DNA of 64,000 nt, taken from assembly GCA_001986395.2 (NCBI GenBank), contig MQVO02000002.1, positions 2,294,001-2,358,000 on the forward strand, read 5' to 3'. The notes under the pieces were generated by a model that saw nothing but the letters and a program-made list of their open reading frames with translations, was not told where the DNA came from and searched no databases. The stretch comes from Irpex lacteus (Eukaryota; Basidiomycota; Agaricomycetes; Polyporales; Irpicaceae). A program made the position numbers and the translations under genes. Shown piece after piece: positions 1 to 11,440 of this stretch (positions are counted from its first letter, which is position 1; each line of letters opens with the position of its first letter).

Positions 1-904
1 GAAGTAGTCTGGTGGAGGGGTTGGACGGCCGTTGTACCTACGCACGATCAAAATTCAAGTTCGCTTCGTAGGCAAGGAGTGCGTGGGTATTGGAAGGAGA
101 ATTGATAGTACTGACCAGAACTGCGCGGCCTCCTGCGCGTCCTTTTCCGAGTTCGTGGCAGATTTGCGTACGAAGAAGGACGTCCGGTGGGGACTCTCGA
201 CGACGCGGTCGAATAGCCACCATTTGTTGCGCTGCCACGTCTCGCTGTGGTCTATCATCGCATAATACAGTCTAGCCCGTATACCAGATTCGTTCAAAGT
301 ATCGTTTAAAATTCATAAGTAAGTAAACTCACCGACATGCCAACTCCGGCGGCAACACCGACAAATGCATAGTGCACGGCACATGCTTCGCGATGAGCTC
401 TGGCGTCGCCAACGTCAATGGAGGATACTTCGGCGGCTTGGGTGCGGTGGAGGTGGGTGGGCGGAGGAGGTTGAGGAACTCTGTCTTCGAGACGGGTTTG
501 ACGGGTTTGACTGGGCTCAGTGTATCTGGCGGGGCGGGTTTTGAATTTCCTTCAATGAAGTCGCTGTTATCTGCAGTCAGAGACGGTGATGCTGTCCTCT
601 TGGGATTGGCCTTCTTCTTGGGACTTGGGGATGCATCGGGAAGCCGTTCATTTGGGACCAGCCACCCCTCGAGTCCTTGCTTGCGTTTCCTCTTTACTCC
701 CCTGGAGATCTTGCCGACACTATCCGGCGCGGTCTTCTTACTGCTTTCCCCCTTAGTCTTCGCATTCAAGCGGGCTGCTGCACGTTCGACGTCGCCGTCA
801 GCCTGTACAAGCGCGTCGAGCAGTGATGCTGAGTCATTCGGGGGGTCGTCTAGCAGACTTGACAGGAGAGCGAGAAGGACCTCTGTATCTTCCGTGTCAT
901 GCAT
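1..904 (-). CDS. AlkB-like 2OG-Fe(II) oxygenase with N-terminal CUE-like domain (5' part, runs off the left edge)
   Basis: Three exons are visible: 904-333, 271-116 and 37 to beyond base 1. Introns 332-272 and 115-38 have GT-AG ends, and frame is kept at both junctions. Residues 5-45 resemble a CUE helix bundle. A basic, disordered linker follows, then a conserved block containing PCTMHLSVLPPELACRLYY, RNKWWLFDRVVESPHRTSFF and FWYNGRPTPPP. As I remember it, this arrangement is that of fungal nuclear proteins annotated as AlkB-type DNA-repair dioxygenases, some with a GRF zinc finger. The dioxygenase core with the iron-binding HxD...H residues would lie outside the window, so catalytic competence cannot be judged. 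The start at 904 precedes the CUE-like region and has no upstream in-frame extension. The gene is divergent from the M24 peptidase, with a shared spacer of about 280 bp. Confidence 0.65.
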
Positions 905-1181
905 CTATCAATAAACCCCTCTGATATTTGACAGCCGTATGTCTCGAACCCTTGCAGATGACAGAGGTGGTGGTCAAGAGAAAAGCGAGCTAATTAGCGG
1001 CAAACGCGCCAAATGACACGGTCACGTGTAACCGCCATATAAGGCGTGGGTTTCGTGATGGACAGCCGAGCTGCCGCTATCTCGTGAGGGTGTCCATACG
1101 GTCTTCTCAGCCATGGACCTCCGCTTCCGTGTCTTGCTCTCAACCACTCGATAACGCACTCACCGACGCCCCACGACGACG

Positions 1182-3081
1182 ATGAGTATGAGCACGAAGG
1201 GAGACTTTGAGCTCGGTAGCGAGAAGGCGACGCCTAAGGGGAGATGCGCTCTTCGATCGCGGTTGAATAGAGTGAGTACTACAGTTCATACGTATACTAC
1301 GAGGTAACTGGGATAGTGCTGACGTTGCTACTGCAGGTTACGACGCTCTTTCTGGCAGCAGCCGCTCTCCTCACCCTCCTCTACCACCTCTCCTTCAAGT
1401 TCCCATCATCGCATCACACACAACGCTCTACAACTCCCGACTTCTCCTCCCTCGCAACCCACTGCGCCCACACCAAACCAATCCCACCAACCTCCTTCAT
1501 CGCCCGCCAAGACCGTCTCGCACAAACCCTCCACTCCCTCGGCGCGTCCGCCTACATAGCCGAACCAGGCGCAAACGCAGCCTACTACGCCAACCTCTCC
1601 CTGGACAACTGGTACCTCTCCGAACGCCCGCTTCTCCTGTTGATCACTCCAGTCGAGGATGGGAACGGTGATGTGAGCGCGAACGTGTCGGTGCTTACGC
1701 CTGCGTTTGAGGCGACGAGGGCGAGGGGATTGCCTATTCCTAGTGGGAAGGAGATTGTGTACCCTGAATGGCCGGAGGACGCTAATCCGTATGAGATCGC
1801 CGTGTCTGCTATTCCTGGACTGAAAGCTTCTGACGGGGCGAATGGGAAGATATTTGTGGACGGTGCGATGAGGAACTTTGTGGTTGATGGGTTGCAGGAG
1901 GCTGTGGGCACGCACGCGCGTGTGTCTAGCGCACCTGTCGAAGTGAGGCGTTTGAGGGAGAGGAAGACGGAAGAGGAGCTCGATATCATGAAATGCGTTA
2001 ACGAGGTGCGCCTTTAACTTTCTGCTTTCTTCTGCATGGAAGTATAGTCTAAGGTGTATGGCCACAGGTAACAGTCCTCGCCATCAGAGCCGTCCGCAAA
2101 CAGCTCTACATAGGCATCAAAGAGTCCGAGGCCAAGACGCTAATCCGAGATGCGCTCACCGCCGCAGGGCTCAAAAGCCTCGACTCTATAGTCCTCTTCG
2201 GCCGTACGTACACAGCTCTATTTTATTCTACTTTCCTCGCATAACTATGAATTGACTGATGCGTACGATGTATAGCCGGAGCAGCACTCCCGCACGGGAC
2301 AGGCACGGACAGAACGCTCGAGAAGAAAGACTACGTCCTCATCGACTGTGGAGGCGAACTTCACGGGTATCACAGCGACGTCACACGTGTACGTACTTTC
2401 TTTCCTCCCATCCTCCCCCTCCCATCCCCCATCCTCCCCATCCCCCTTCCTCCTCCCTCCTCCCACACACCCCCACACCCCTCTTCCCCTCAAACCAACA
2501 CTAACCCCTCACACAGACATTCGCCCTAGAAACCTCCACCATCCCTTCCGGCCACCTCGACATCTGGGGCGTCGTCTACTCCGCCCAATCGGCCGCCATC
2601 GCGGCCGCATCTAACGGTAGTGTCACCGCGGATGTGGATAGAGCTGCTAGGCTTGTTGTGGAGAGTGAGGGCTTTGGGGGTGGTTTACTCATCGGCTTGG
2701 ACATGGTGCGTTTTGCTTCCATTCTTCCACCCTATTTTGTTCTTCCACCCTGTACGTTTTGAGGTGGTGCTGAGAATGTTTGAATTTTGGTGTGTAGGGA
2801 TCGGGATGGAAGTGCACGAATCGCCGTACCTAAGGGGAGGCTCGGATGATATTATACTCACTGGGCATGCGTTCTCGGACGAGCCGGGTGTTTATATCGA
2901 GGGTCAGGTATGTCATCTCCCTCTATACCCTACTTGCTAAAACGATTATTGACGCTGACGGACGCTTTGCTTGTAGGTCGGAGTGAGGCTGGAAGACTGC
3001 TTCTACATCGACTCGGATGGGAGCGCTGTGTTCTTGACTGCGGGCGTTGGGGGGCAGGCTGGGAGTCCTTGGGAGCCGTAG
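1182..3081 (+). CDS. M24 family metallopeptidase (Xaa-Pro dipeptidase-like), membrane-anchored, with an apparent -1 frameshift
   Basis: Proposed exons are 1182-1271, 1337-2005, 2068-2203, 2276-2388, 2517-2705, 2798-2907 and 2977-3081. The product begins with a short basic cytoplasmic tail, followed by a hydrophobic segment (VTTLFLAAAALLTLLY) that suggests a signal anchor. An N-terminal creatinase-like domain comes next, then the pita-bread fold. The metal-ligand motifs are visible in order: DCGGELHGYHSDVTR, HRLGHGIGMEVHE, DEPGVYIEGQ and VRLEDCFYI. Exon 2517-2705 is 189 nt and ends in phase 0, but the next exon needs one incoming base. The HRLGHG motif is also read one frame away from the upstream part of the same exon. 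The discrepancy lies near the G-run at 2676-2680. This is either a base-call error or a real inactivating deletion. Without correction translation stops soon after the shift. Confidence 0.75.
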
Positions 3082-3390
3082 TTCAACGTTCGAGCACGAG
3101 GTATGATAGGCTTAACGCATGTAACAGGAATATTTCTGCAGAATGTAAGCGAGTCTTGATTACGCGGTTCAACAAAGCAAACATGTAAAAATCCCAGCGT
3201 GAAGAGTTCTCCTTCTCCGCCATAATCGAATCGAATGACAGAATCTTAGCTACTACGAGTACAGGAACACGAAGAACGACAGGAATTCGAGTCTCTTCTT
3301 CATAAAGCGAGTACCTGTCCGAGAAGACTCTCTCTCTCTACGACCCTGCTAACTTCATACATGTTACCCGCACCCCCATTTCACTTGTCA
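3082..3390. other. spacer between the M24 gene and the repeat array
   Basis: I see no coding signal here. The stretch carries the presumed 3' flank of the peptidase gene and AT-rich filler, and ends just before the first recognisable repeat-unit sequence. Confidence 0.5.
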
Positions 3391-6300
3391 GCCAACGTGT
3401 ATGCCAAACAACGCGTCGTCGTCTCGCGATCGAACGTGACTAACTTGGCTCGCGATCGTCCGTCTTATGTCAGCCGTGGTGGTGGTTGGATTCCTATAAA
3501 GCCCTTCCCCGTCGTCGCAAGTCAACCATCACAGCTCTCTCCTCCCTTCCACCATGATCTTCCTCTTTTCGACTCCCTCTTCTGGGGCTTGCAAGTCACG
3601 ACGAGTCAACCTATGTGTCGCCTGCAGTCTGTGTGCTCTAGTAGCCTCTCGTCGGCGTCCCTCGTTCGGTCATCATCGTCCCCCTGCTGCTCGTCGTCGG
3701 TCGTGATGCTCTTCTCGCCGTGAGCCTTCTCATGGCACTCACCGGTCGTTGAAAGCCCTCTATACTCCTCGAGGCAAAGACCTATCCGAACTACTTCCCA
3801 CACCGGGGTACCCGTCGCTCCGTTCCACCGAAAGGGTCGCGCGCCAACGGCAGGCGATGTATCATGTCTGCCTCTCCATGCAGCTGGTTGGTCTTCCGGT
3901 GAGTAACCCAGTTCGTTTACGATTCACAACGATGCCAGTGGCTGACAGTCACGGTCTATCAGTAGGCGCTATATTTTGCGGGACATTTCATGCTGGCTAT
4001 GCTCTCGTTACTTCTGGCGACTACTGCAACCTTCCTGATGCTAGCCACCCTCGCTCGACTACCCTCCAAGTCTTCGGCGACACCCTCTCTGTCTCTCCTT
4101 CGACGCGTCTGGAACGACCATCTCAGCCTTCCGAGTGCTCGCCTTGTGCGTTACATGTGGGATATCAGGCTGCGAAGAAAATGCAGAATTGGGGGCTGCG
4201 TTGATGGGGGTGATGCAAAGATGACGATGAACATGTGGGGATTGTTTCTAAGGCTGCGAAGAAAATGCAGAATTGGGGGCTGCGTTGGTGGGGGTGATGA
4301 AAAGAATTAGCTTATTAGTTCTGCTATTACATACTTGCGAGGGGCTGGGGTAGGCTCGTGACCAGCCTCTAATAAACCTCGTACCTCGGAATAGAGGCTG
4401 GGGCCCGGGACTGATTAGATCTCTCTGGCTCTTATCTTATCTTCGTATTCGAGCGCTCATGTGTTCGGCTGTTCGTCTCCTTCAACGCTTCAGTACTCAG
4501 TACTCAGCACCCGTCCATGCCTTATGTTCTTAGACATGTCTTGTAGGGAAAACATAGGCAGTCATCGCCCTTTCAGCACCCAATGGCCCCAGTTAACTTT
4601 GCGGAATTCACGTCATGAAACACCCTGGGCTGAATACACGTACGTCCACTGCATCCCACTCGTCCGCGTCATAGGCGACGACTTCGCGGGTACAGTCTTC
4701 GAAGCTGCACTCTGAAGAAGATGCTGACTTTGCTCTGGTTCAGCCACTCCTTCCATTCTCAACCGACACCAAACAACGCGATCGAACGTGGCTGACGGAC
4801 GCGTCCTTTGGCTCGCGATCGTCCGTCTTATGTCAGCCGTGGTGGTTGGATTCCTATAAAGTCTCTCCGTCGTCGCAAACCAACCCTCACCGCTCTTTCC
4901 CCTCTACCACCATCTTCCCTCCTCGACTGCCCCCATCTGTGCTCGCAAGTCACGACGAGTCGACGTCTGTGTCTACCCAGTCTCTCTGATGTCCCTTCAG
5001 CCCTCGTCGTCATCGCTCCCCTGCTGCTCATCGTCCTCCGCGCTGTGACCTCATAGCACCCACTGGTCGTTGAAAGCCCTCTATACTCCTCGACTCAAAG
5101 ACCTATCCGAACTACTTCCCACACCGCTTCTATCGCTCCCTTCCGCCAAAACGGTCGCGCGCCGCGGCGAACGGCAGTAGTGTATCATGTCTGCCTCTAC
5201 ATGCAGCTCAGGCTGGTTGACCGTTCGGTGAGCAACTACGTTCGTTTGTCATTCATGTCGGTGCCAGAGGCTGACAGTCACGGTCCATCGGCAGTGCTAC
5301 GACGCTATGTCTCGCGGGACATCTCATGCTGGCTATGTCTCCCTTCACATCTGGCGACTATGTGCAACTCTCATGCTAGCCACCTTCGCTGGACTTCCCT
5401 CTTCGGCGACATCATGATCCACTCTGGCTCTCTCCTTCGACGCATCTACTCAGAAACGACCATCTCCGACTCAGCCCTCCGAGAGTTAACTACCATTTGG
5501 CTCGCCTTGTGCGTTATACGTGGGATATCAGGCTGCGAAGAAAATGCAGAACGGGGGCTGCGTTGACGGGGGTGATAAGAAGAATGTCGATGAACTTGTT
5601 GGGATCGTTTCTATTATCAGGCTGCGAAGAAAATGCAGATTTGGAGGCTGCGTTGGTGGGGGTGATGAAAAGAATTACTGTAGTTTATCAGAATCGAGGA
5701 ACTCAGCTATACATACGTACTGGCGAGGAACCGTTTCGCTGATGTCCTGTAGCGCGGGTGGCTGGGGGACTGATTAGATCTGTCTGGCTTTTATCTTATC
5801 TTCGTACTCGGGCGTTAATGTGTTCGGATGTTCGCCTCCATCAACGCTTCGAATTCAGCACTTAGCACTCAGCGCAGCAGCACGCAGTACTCGTCCATGC
5901 CTTACACTCTTAAACATGTCTTCAAGGGAAAACATAGGCAGTCATCGCCCCTTTCAGCACGCGATGGCTCCAGCCAACTTTACAGGACTCTCGTCATCAG
6001 ACATCCTGTGGTGGATACGCGTACGTCCACATCCCACTCGTCAAAGCCGACTACTTCCAGGGTACAGTCTTGAAATTTGAAGCCGCACCATGAAGAAGAA
6101 TCAAAACAGGATCTGGTGCGAGCGCGAGAAGAGGTTGACTTCGCTCTCGTGACTCGTCCAGTCGCCCCTTCCATTCTCGATGGACGCCAAACAACGCGTC
6201 GTCGCGATCGAACGTGACTGACGGACGCGTTGTTTGGCTCGCCTTATGTCAGCCGTGGTGGTTGATTTCCTATAAAGTCCCTCCAGTCGCCGCAAACCAA

Positions 6301-7062
6301 CTCTCACCGCTCTTTGTTCTCTTCCATCATCTTCCCTCCTCTCGGATCACTCCCTCCTGTAGGGCTTGCAAGTCGCGACGAGTCAACGTCTGTAGAACCG
6401 ACAGCGTACCTGGTCTACGACATGTCTCTCTCTATGTCCTCGTCATCAGCTTGCTACTCACCACCCTCCGCGCCGTGACCTCATGGCACTCACTGGTCGT
6501 TGAAAGTCCCCTAGATCTATACCCCTCGACCTAAAGGCCTATGATCGTACTGGGTAAACACCATCCGTCTCTTCTATCCTGCCGCTTGTTCCCCCTTCTC
6601 CGCCGAGGACTGTCAAGGAGTGAGTCCATCATGCGGCTGGTTGTTCCTTCGGTGAGTAACTCAGGGGGTCTGTGACTCACAACGGTGGCTGACATTCTGC
6701 TAGGCGGCATGTCTTGTGCTTTCGCTGGGCTGTCCCTCCACACGCTCCACATCTGGCGACTACTGCAACCCACCTGATGCTAGTCACCTTCGCTCGACTA
6801 CCTTCTTCGACGACGTCTTCTCTGGCTCTCTCTTTCGACGCGTCGAGACCTACCTCAGCGAGTCTACATTGGTTAACTACCACTCCGCTCGCTCTACGCG
6901 TAACATGTAGGATATCAGGCTGCGAAGAAAATGCAGAACGGGGGCTGCGTTGATGGGGGTGATGTAAAGATGACGATGAACTCGTGGGAATTCTTTCTGA
7001 GGCTGCGAAGAAAATGCAGATTTGGGGGCTGCGTTGGCGGGGGTGATGAAAAGAATTAGTCT
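3390..7062 (+). repeat. direct tandem array of ~1.36-kb repeat units (three copies, first one 5'-truncated)
   Basis: Three head-to-tail copies can be followed by eye: about 3390-4410 (5' part missing), 4411-5770 and 5771-7062 (3' end missing). Landmarks recur in the same order. They are a junction block reading GATTAGATCT, a block starting TGTTCGG, a GACGCGTTGTTTGGCTCG block, a TATAAAG box (near 3496, 4856 and 6270), a TTGCAAGTCACGACGAGTC block, and a terminal motif GGCTGCGAAGAAAATGCAGA that occurs twice per unit. Short open frames in the units are interrupted differently in each copy, so I do not call proteins. The TATA box suggests the units may be transcribed. The family is unknown to me; a non-autonomous element or LTR-like remnant is possible. 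Two further copies lie in reverse orientation at 11440-14285. Confidence 0.85.
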
Positions 7063-7250
7063 ATAGAATCTGCATAGGATTGATAACGAAGAGAAGTCAA
7101 CACAGACTCTCTACGGCACGGCTGACTTCGTTCACACTTGTCCTGTTGTATGAGCGTAGTCAGTATCAGCATCAATGTAAAAGAGGACGTGCTTCGGTGT
7201 CACTAGTGCTTGAACTGAATGCTTTGTGTGTTGAGTGTGACGATAGATAA

Positions 7251-7348
7251 GTGACACGACGCACGTGAGGTAGCGATACGCGTTGTGTCACGGCGGACGC
7301 GTTGAATTCGAATTCGTTGATCGCGTCTGTTGAGCTGTTTCTCGTGAC
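7251..7348 (+). repeat. left arm of a ~98-bp inverted duplication in the CDC45 upstream region
   Basis: This segment, which contains GTAGCGATACGCGTTGTG and GATCGCGTCTGTTGAGCT, reappears in reverse complement at 14391-14495 with a handful of differences. It sits outside the tandem units but next to them on both sides of the CDC45-HIS3 pair. Confidence 0.75.
7278..7302 (+). promoter_or_regulatory. two MluI cell-cycle box (MCB) sequences upstream of CDC45
   Basis: ACGCGT occurs at 7278-7283 and 7297-7302, about 170-195 bp before the CDC45 start. In yeasts and other fungi ACGCGT is the binding site of MBF (Mbp1/Swi6), which drives G1/S transcription of DNA-replication genes. Two sites in front of CDC45 fit that role. 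The caveat is that ACGCGT also occurs in the neighbouring repeat units, so the sites may partly reflect repeat-derived sequence. Confidence 0.5.
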
Positions 7349-7473
7349 TTATCCATCCTCGATCCTCTCCTCCACATTTTCATCCACATTTCTGTGACAT
7401 ATACCCTCCACAAATACCCTCATCAATTCCCGTAGCATCGCCCAACTCAACCACGTGGCTAGCATAACATAGG

Positions 7474-10085
7474 ATGGTCTACCTCCCCCCGCCGCACCTC
7501 GCCCTACCTAACCAAGACTCCTACGGAGAAGCCTACGCAAAGATCCTCGCACGACACAGGCGGTCCCCACTGACCTCTGCGTCATCTGTCATCATCCTCG
7601 TCGCACCCGACGTCGATGCGCTATGTGCGGCACGCATGCTCGCTGAGCTGCTCAAGCAGGACGACGTCATGTATCGTATCATACCCATCTCTGGAGTCGG
7701 CGAGTTGATAGCGCAGAAGAATGCATTTGCAGAGTATCAGGATGTACGTTCTAATGTTCCTTGCTCTTTTGAACTGTGGGAGATTGATAATGCTAAATCA
7801 CTCGTAGCTGCACACTCTGATCCTTATAAACATGGGTGCCATCCTCGACCTACCCGACTGGTTCAGTGACTTCAGCGAAAAGCTGCACGTGCACGTCATC
7901 GACTCGTCGAGGCCACAAAACCTAGAAAGTCTCTTTGGGGGCGGAGACGTTTGTGAGCGGATAGTCATGTGGGACGATGGAGGGGCGGAGAAGCTGGTGG
8001 AGGAGAAGAGAGCGTATAATATTTTGGCTGTACGTGGATGATTCTTTCGCTCATGTAGTGCGTGCTGAGAAGAAGTGTTGTAGTACGAACCTGAACCCGC
8101 CTCGGACGAGGATTCCGAACTTGAAGACGACGGCGACGAAGATGAAGACGTAGAGGATGAGCAGGAGGAAGAGGAAGACGAGTATGAGGAGGGCAGCTCA
8201 TCAGGCAAACGGAGATCCCTAGGGACCGGCGACCGCCCATCGCGCAAACGACGAAAAGCAGACGTACGTATACACACCTACTCCCTCTGCCTCATCCACT
8301 AATCCATTAACCTGCTTACCCCACCACTTTGCTTCACATCGTTTCATACACACATACACGCATGCACAGAAACCACAACGCACGTCCCGGGCAGAGCGTG
8401 AACGACTCCAAGCCATTATAAACAGACATTTCGAAACTGGGCGGTCGTACGCGCAGAGCGCGTCTGGGACGATATACCTGCTGGCCACTGTCTTGGAGCG
8501 TACGGATACGGATTTGCTTTGGTGCGTCTGCGTTTGTCTCCGCCTCTTCTATGCGAGCTAACCAAAGAAACATTTCCTCATATCCATATTCCCTACTGCT
8601 ACTTCCACTTTACAATCGACGGAGACAGGCTAGCGATCCTGGGCCTAACCTACCAATACACAACCTCCCGCATCTCCCGCTCCGAATACGACAAATACCA
8701 CGCCGTCTACCACGACGAAGTCGCCCGTCTCCACCCTCCCCTCCCCACCACCACCTCTTCCGACTACAGCGAATACAAAGCCCAAAACCCCGACGACCGC
8801 GCCATCTTCTCCACCGACGAATGGCGCTTCATGCTCTTCCGACACTGGAACCTCTACGACGCGATGTATCATTCAAGTTATGTTGCAGGAAGATTAGGGA
8901 TCTGGAAAGAAAAAGGCCGAAAACGACTCACGGGTCTCCTCGCAAAGATGGGCTTCTCCGTCATCGAGACGCAGCAGTCGTACGCGCACATGGCTAAAGA
9001 CCTCAAGACCTCCCTACGCACCAAGCTCGCGCAGATCGCCCCGGAGTATGGATTGTTGGAGCTGTCGTACCCGTCGTTCGCGAGGGCGTGCGGGTACGTG
9101 AGCCAGCCTATCTCGGCGAGCGACGCTGTGGAGGGTGTGTCGGCGTTGTTGGAGTTGGCGGGGGGGACGAAGATTGAGGTTGAGGTCGAGGGGGCGAGGA
9201 ATGGGGGGGAGTGGTTTGGTGGGGGGCGCGCGTGGGATGGGGGTGGGAGTGGGGTGCAAGGAAGGGAGGGGGATAAGGAGAATGCGCTTGTGAATGGGGT
9301 GGGTGGGGTAAAGGGGAAGGAGAGGGAGAGGGAGAGGGCTAGGGAGGGAGAGGGAGAGGAGGAGAGAGAGCAGGGGAAGAGCGAGAGCGAGGAGTGGTGG
9401 GTTAGGAATTTCTGGACTGCGTATGACGCTTTAGACGAGTAAGCCAGCCGCGTCTCAAGAAATTCTGCTTATCTGACGTTTCCCACTCTCGAATTCGCAT
9501 CCTTTGTTCAATTTATGTAGCATATTCCTCCTCAAAAAAGCCCTGCCCCTCTCAATGGCCCTCCACCGCGCCATCATCCGCACCGGCACCTCCATCATCG
9601 ACAAACAGGACATCAAATCCTTCCGCGGCCACCGCGTCGTCATCCTCACCCAAGGCCCCGACCTCCCCCTCTTCGCGCACCCTGCCGTGCTCTCCCGGCT
9701 CGCTTTGTGGCTTGTCGAGGCCTTGAGAGATAAAGTACCTGCACAGGGAGAAGGGGGGAGGAGGAGGAAGAGCTTGCCGTTTATTGTGTGTTGTTTGGAT
9801 GAGAGGAAGGGGGCGTATACGGTTGTGGGCGTCACTGCGGCGACTGATTTTGGGCAAGTGAGGAAAAAGTGCGTGCTCTATCCTCTATTCTATCTTTCTA
9901 GGCTGTTTGCCCTTCATGCTAAACTGACTGATGAACCGTACAGCGACTTCGGACTGGCGTTTCTGTACGCAAAGGAGAAGTGCAACGCACAGGTCCGACA
10001 CGCTTCGTTCGACACTAGCGTCATAGAGATACACAAGGACGACCTCATCGTGTTCCTCAACACTCTATGTGAAGGTGCTAGGTAG
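7474..10085 (+). CDS. CDC45: CDC45 DNA replication initiation factor
   Basis: Seven exons (7474-7743, 7808-8029, 8084-8263, 8370-8521, 8629-9438, 9521-9868, 9944-10085) give a 707-residue protein with all phases consistent. CDC45 is the RecJ/DHH-like subunit of the CMG helicase (Cdc45-Mcm2-7-GINS) and acts at replication origins and forks in the nucleus. The N-terminus carries SSVIILVAPDVDALCAARML and HVIDSSRPQNLESLF, both typical of the family. Residues 165-210 form the usual long acidic stretch, followed by KRRRK-type basic residues. The middle contains LAILGLTYQYTTSRIS and FRHWNLYDAMYHSSYVA. An insert of about 90 residues rich in G, then E and R (9150-9390) lies before WVRNFWTAYDALD and is probably disordered. 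The gene converges on HIS3, with only 165 bp between the stop codons. Confidence 0.95.
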
Positions 10086-10250
10086 CCCATGGTGCACCGC
10101 ACGTTTGATTTGGATCGTCTCGCTATTCGTTGGTTCTGCGTTTTGTCTCTGTCACACTACTGTATCATATCATATCAACATAGCTATGTATGTTTAATTT
10201 TTGGTTCTGTATTTTGATGCGGGGTACATAGTACTTAGTGTGACTGAAGC

Positions 10251-11187
10251 CTACAAAACTCCCTTGGTGCTCGGGACGTCGTCTCCGCCCGTCCGAGTGA
10301 TAGCCTCCCGAATCGCCAACGCCAACGCTTTAAACGCAGACTCCGCTCTAGCCAAAAAAAATGCAGTGAGCACCTACTCCTCCTACACCCGGCGAAAAAA
10401 ATTCAAAGAAATAAAAAGATAAAGACATTCACCTGTGATGGTCGTTCTCCCCGCGGAGCACGTCGATGTGCAGTGTCACGCCCGACGCGATGGCGAACGA
10501 GTAGAAGATGTGCGGGAACATCTCCGTCGAGAGGTCCCCGATCTTTTCGCGTTTGATGCCGAGGTTGGCGACGCAGAAGGGGCGCGAGCAGATGTCTATT
10601 ACTGCTCTTGAAAGTGCCTAATGAATGGCGAAAAAAAAATTAGAAAAGGATAGCATTGTGGACATTGGAAGGTATTGTGGCTGGGAGCATGCTTACTTCG
10701 TCTAGGGGCGCGAAGCCGGTGCCGTATCGACGGATACCGCGGACTTCGCCCAGTGCTTGTTTGAACGCTGTTCCGAGGGCTATGGCGCTGTCCTGTGTAG
10801 AATAGAAGACACTTCGATAAGTCTCGTTGAACATCTTAGGATACTGTGTACACCGCAGTCTACAGGTCTACAGTACTACTTATACTTATCTGCAGTGTGG
10901 TGGTCATCTATCCACAGATCGCCTTCCGCTTTCAGAGTGAGCGACATCCCCGAGTGCTTTGCGAGAGCATGGTACATCTACGAGAGTTAGTATTCATTGT
11001 TAGCTGGCTGTTATGGTACTCATTGTGCATTATGGAATTTCCTACGTACGTGGTCGAGAAACCCTATCCCGGTGGAGATGTTGATCTCCTGCTTGTTCCC
11101 GGATCCGGGTTGGCAGTCTAGGTTGATCGCGACGGAAATGCTCGTCTCGTTCGTCTTGCGTTCTAGCGTTGCTGTTCTTGCTGCCAT
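10251..11187 (-). CDS. HIS3: imidazoleglycerol-phosphate dehydratase (histidine biosynthesis)
   Basis: The enzyme converts imidazole glycerol phosphate to imidazole acetol phosphate, the sixth step of histidine synthesis, and binds Mn2+. Exons are 11187-11050, 10977-10890, 10794-10697, 10617-10433 and 10347-10251, giving 201 residues, a normal length for a monofunctional fungal IGPD. Visible motifs are [55 protein letters not shown] and the C-terminal [17 protein letters not shown]. The DHH and HH ligand motifs are intact. The second intron (10889-10795) begins ATAAGT and ends AC. Only this AT-AC junction restores HHTAEDSAIALG, because the in-frame canonical donors give the wrong phase and an early stop. 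The start at 11187 gives the usual MxxRxAxxxRxTxET opening. Confidence 0.95.
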
Positions 11188-11440
11188 CTTGAGCGAGGTG
11201 TAGGTGTGTGTACGGGTACAAGACACTGTGAGAACTTACTACTACTAACTTTCACCCACCACCGAATAATTGACTCGAGATTAGATATCCACGTCAGATC
11301 GGATCGGGTGTTGGCTTGAATAGGCAACTACTCAGGTACAACCGACACAGTGGTATATTATTCGCCCCTCATGCAGCAAATAAGACATCGAATTCATTGA
11401 AGAAGTCCAAAGTGCGAAAACAAGATAAGTACTAAACGTC
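11188..11440. other. HIS3 upstream region
   Basis: This is the presumed HIS3 promoter. I find no further gene. It ends where the reverse-oriented repeat array starts, at the GATCTAATCAGTC junction block. Confidence 0.4.

Noticed and set aside
329..914. Long plus-strand frame opposite the AlkB-like gene.
   Set aside because: The minus-strand exon continues through splice junctions into conserved sequence, and the plus frame is its GC-rich shadow.
4808..5056. Frames in the repeat units encoding similar peptides (for example MARDRPSYVSRGG and GCEENAERGLR).
   Set aside because: They recur because the DNA repeats recur. Each copy is broken at different places and no long frame is maintained.
10630..10640. 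Poly-A run next to HIS3 taken as a retrogene signature.
   Set aside because: It lies inside a HIS3 intron, and the gene retains all its introns.
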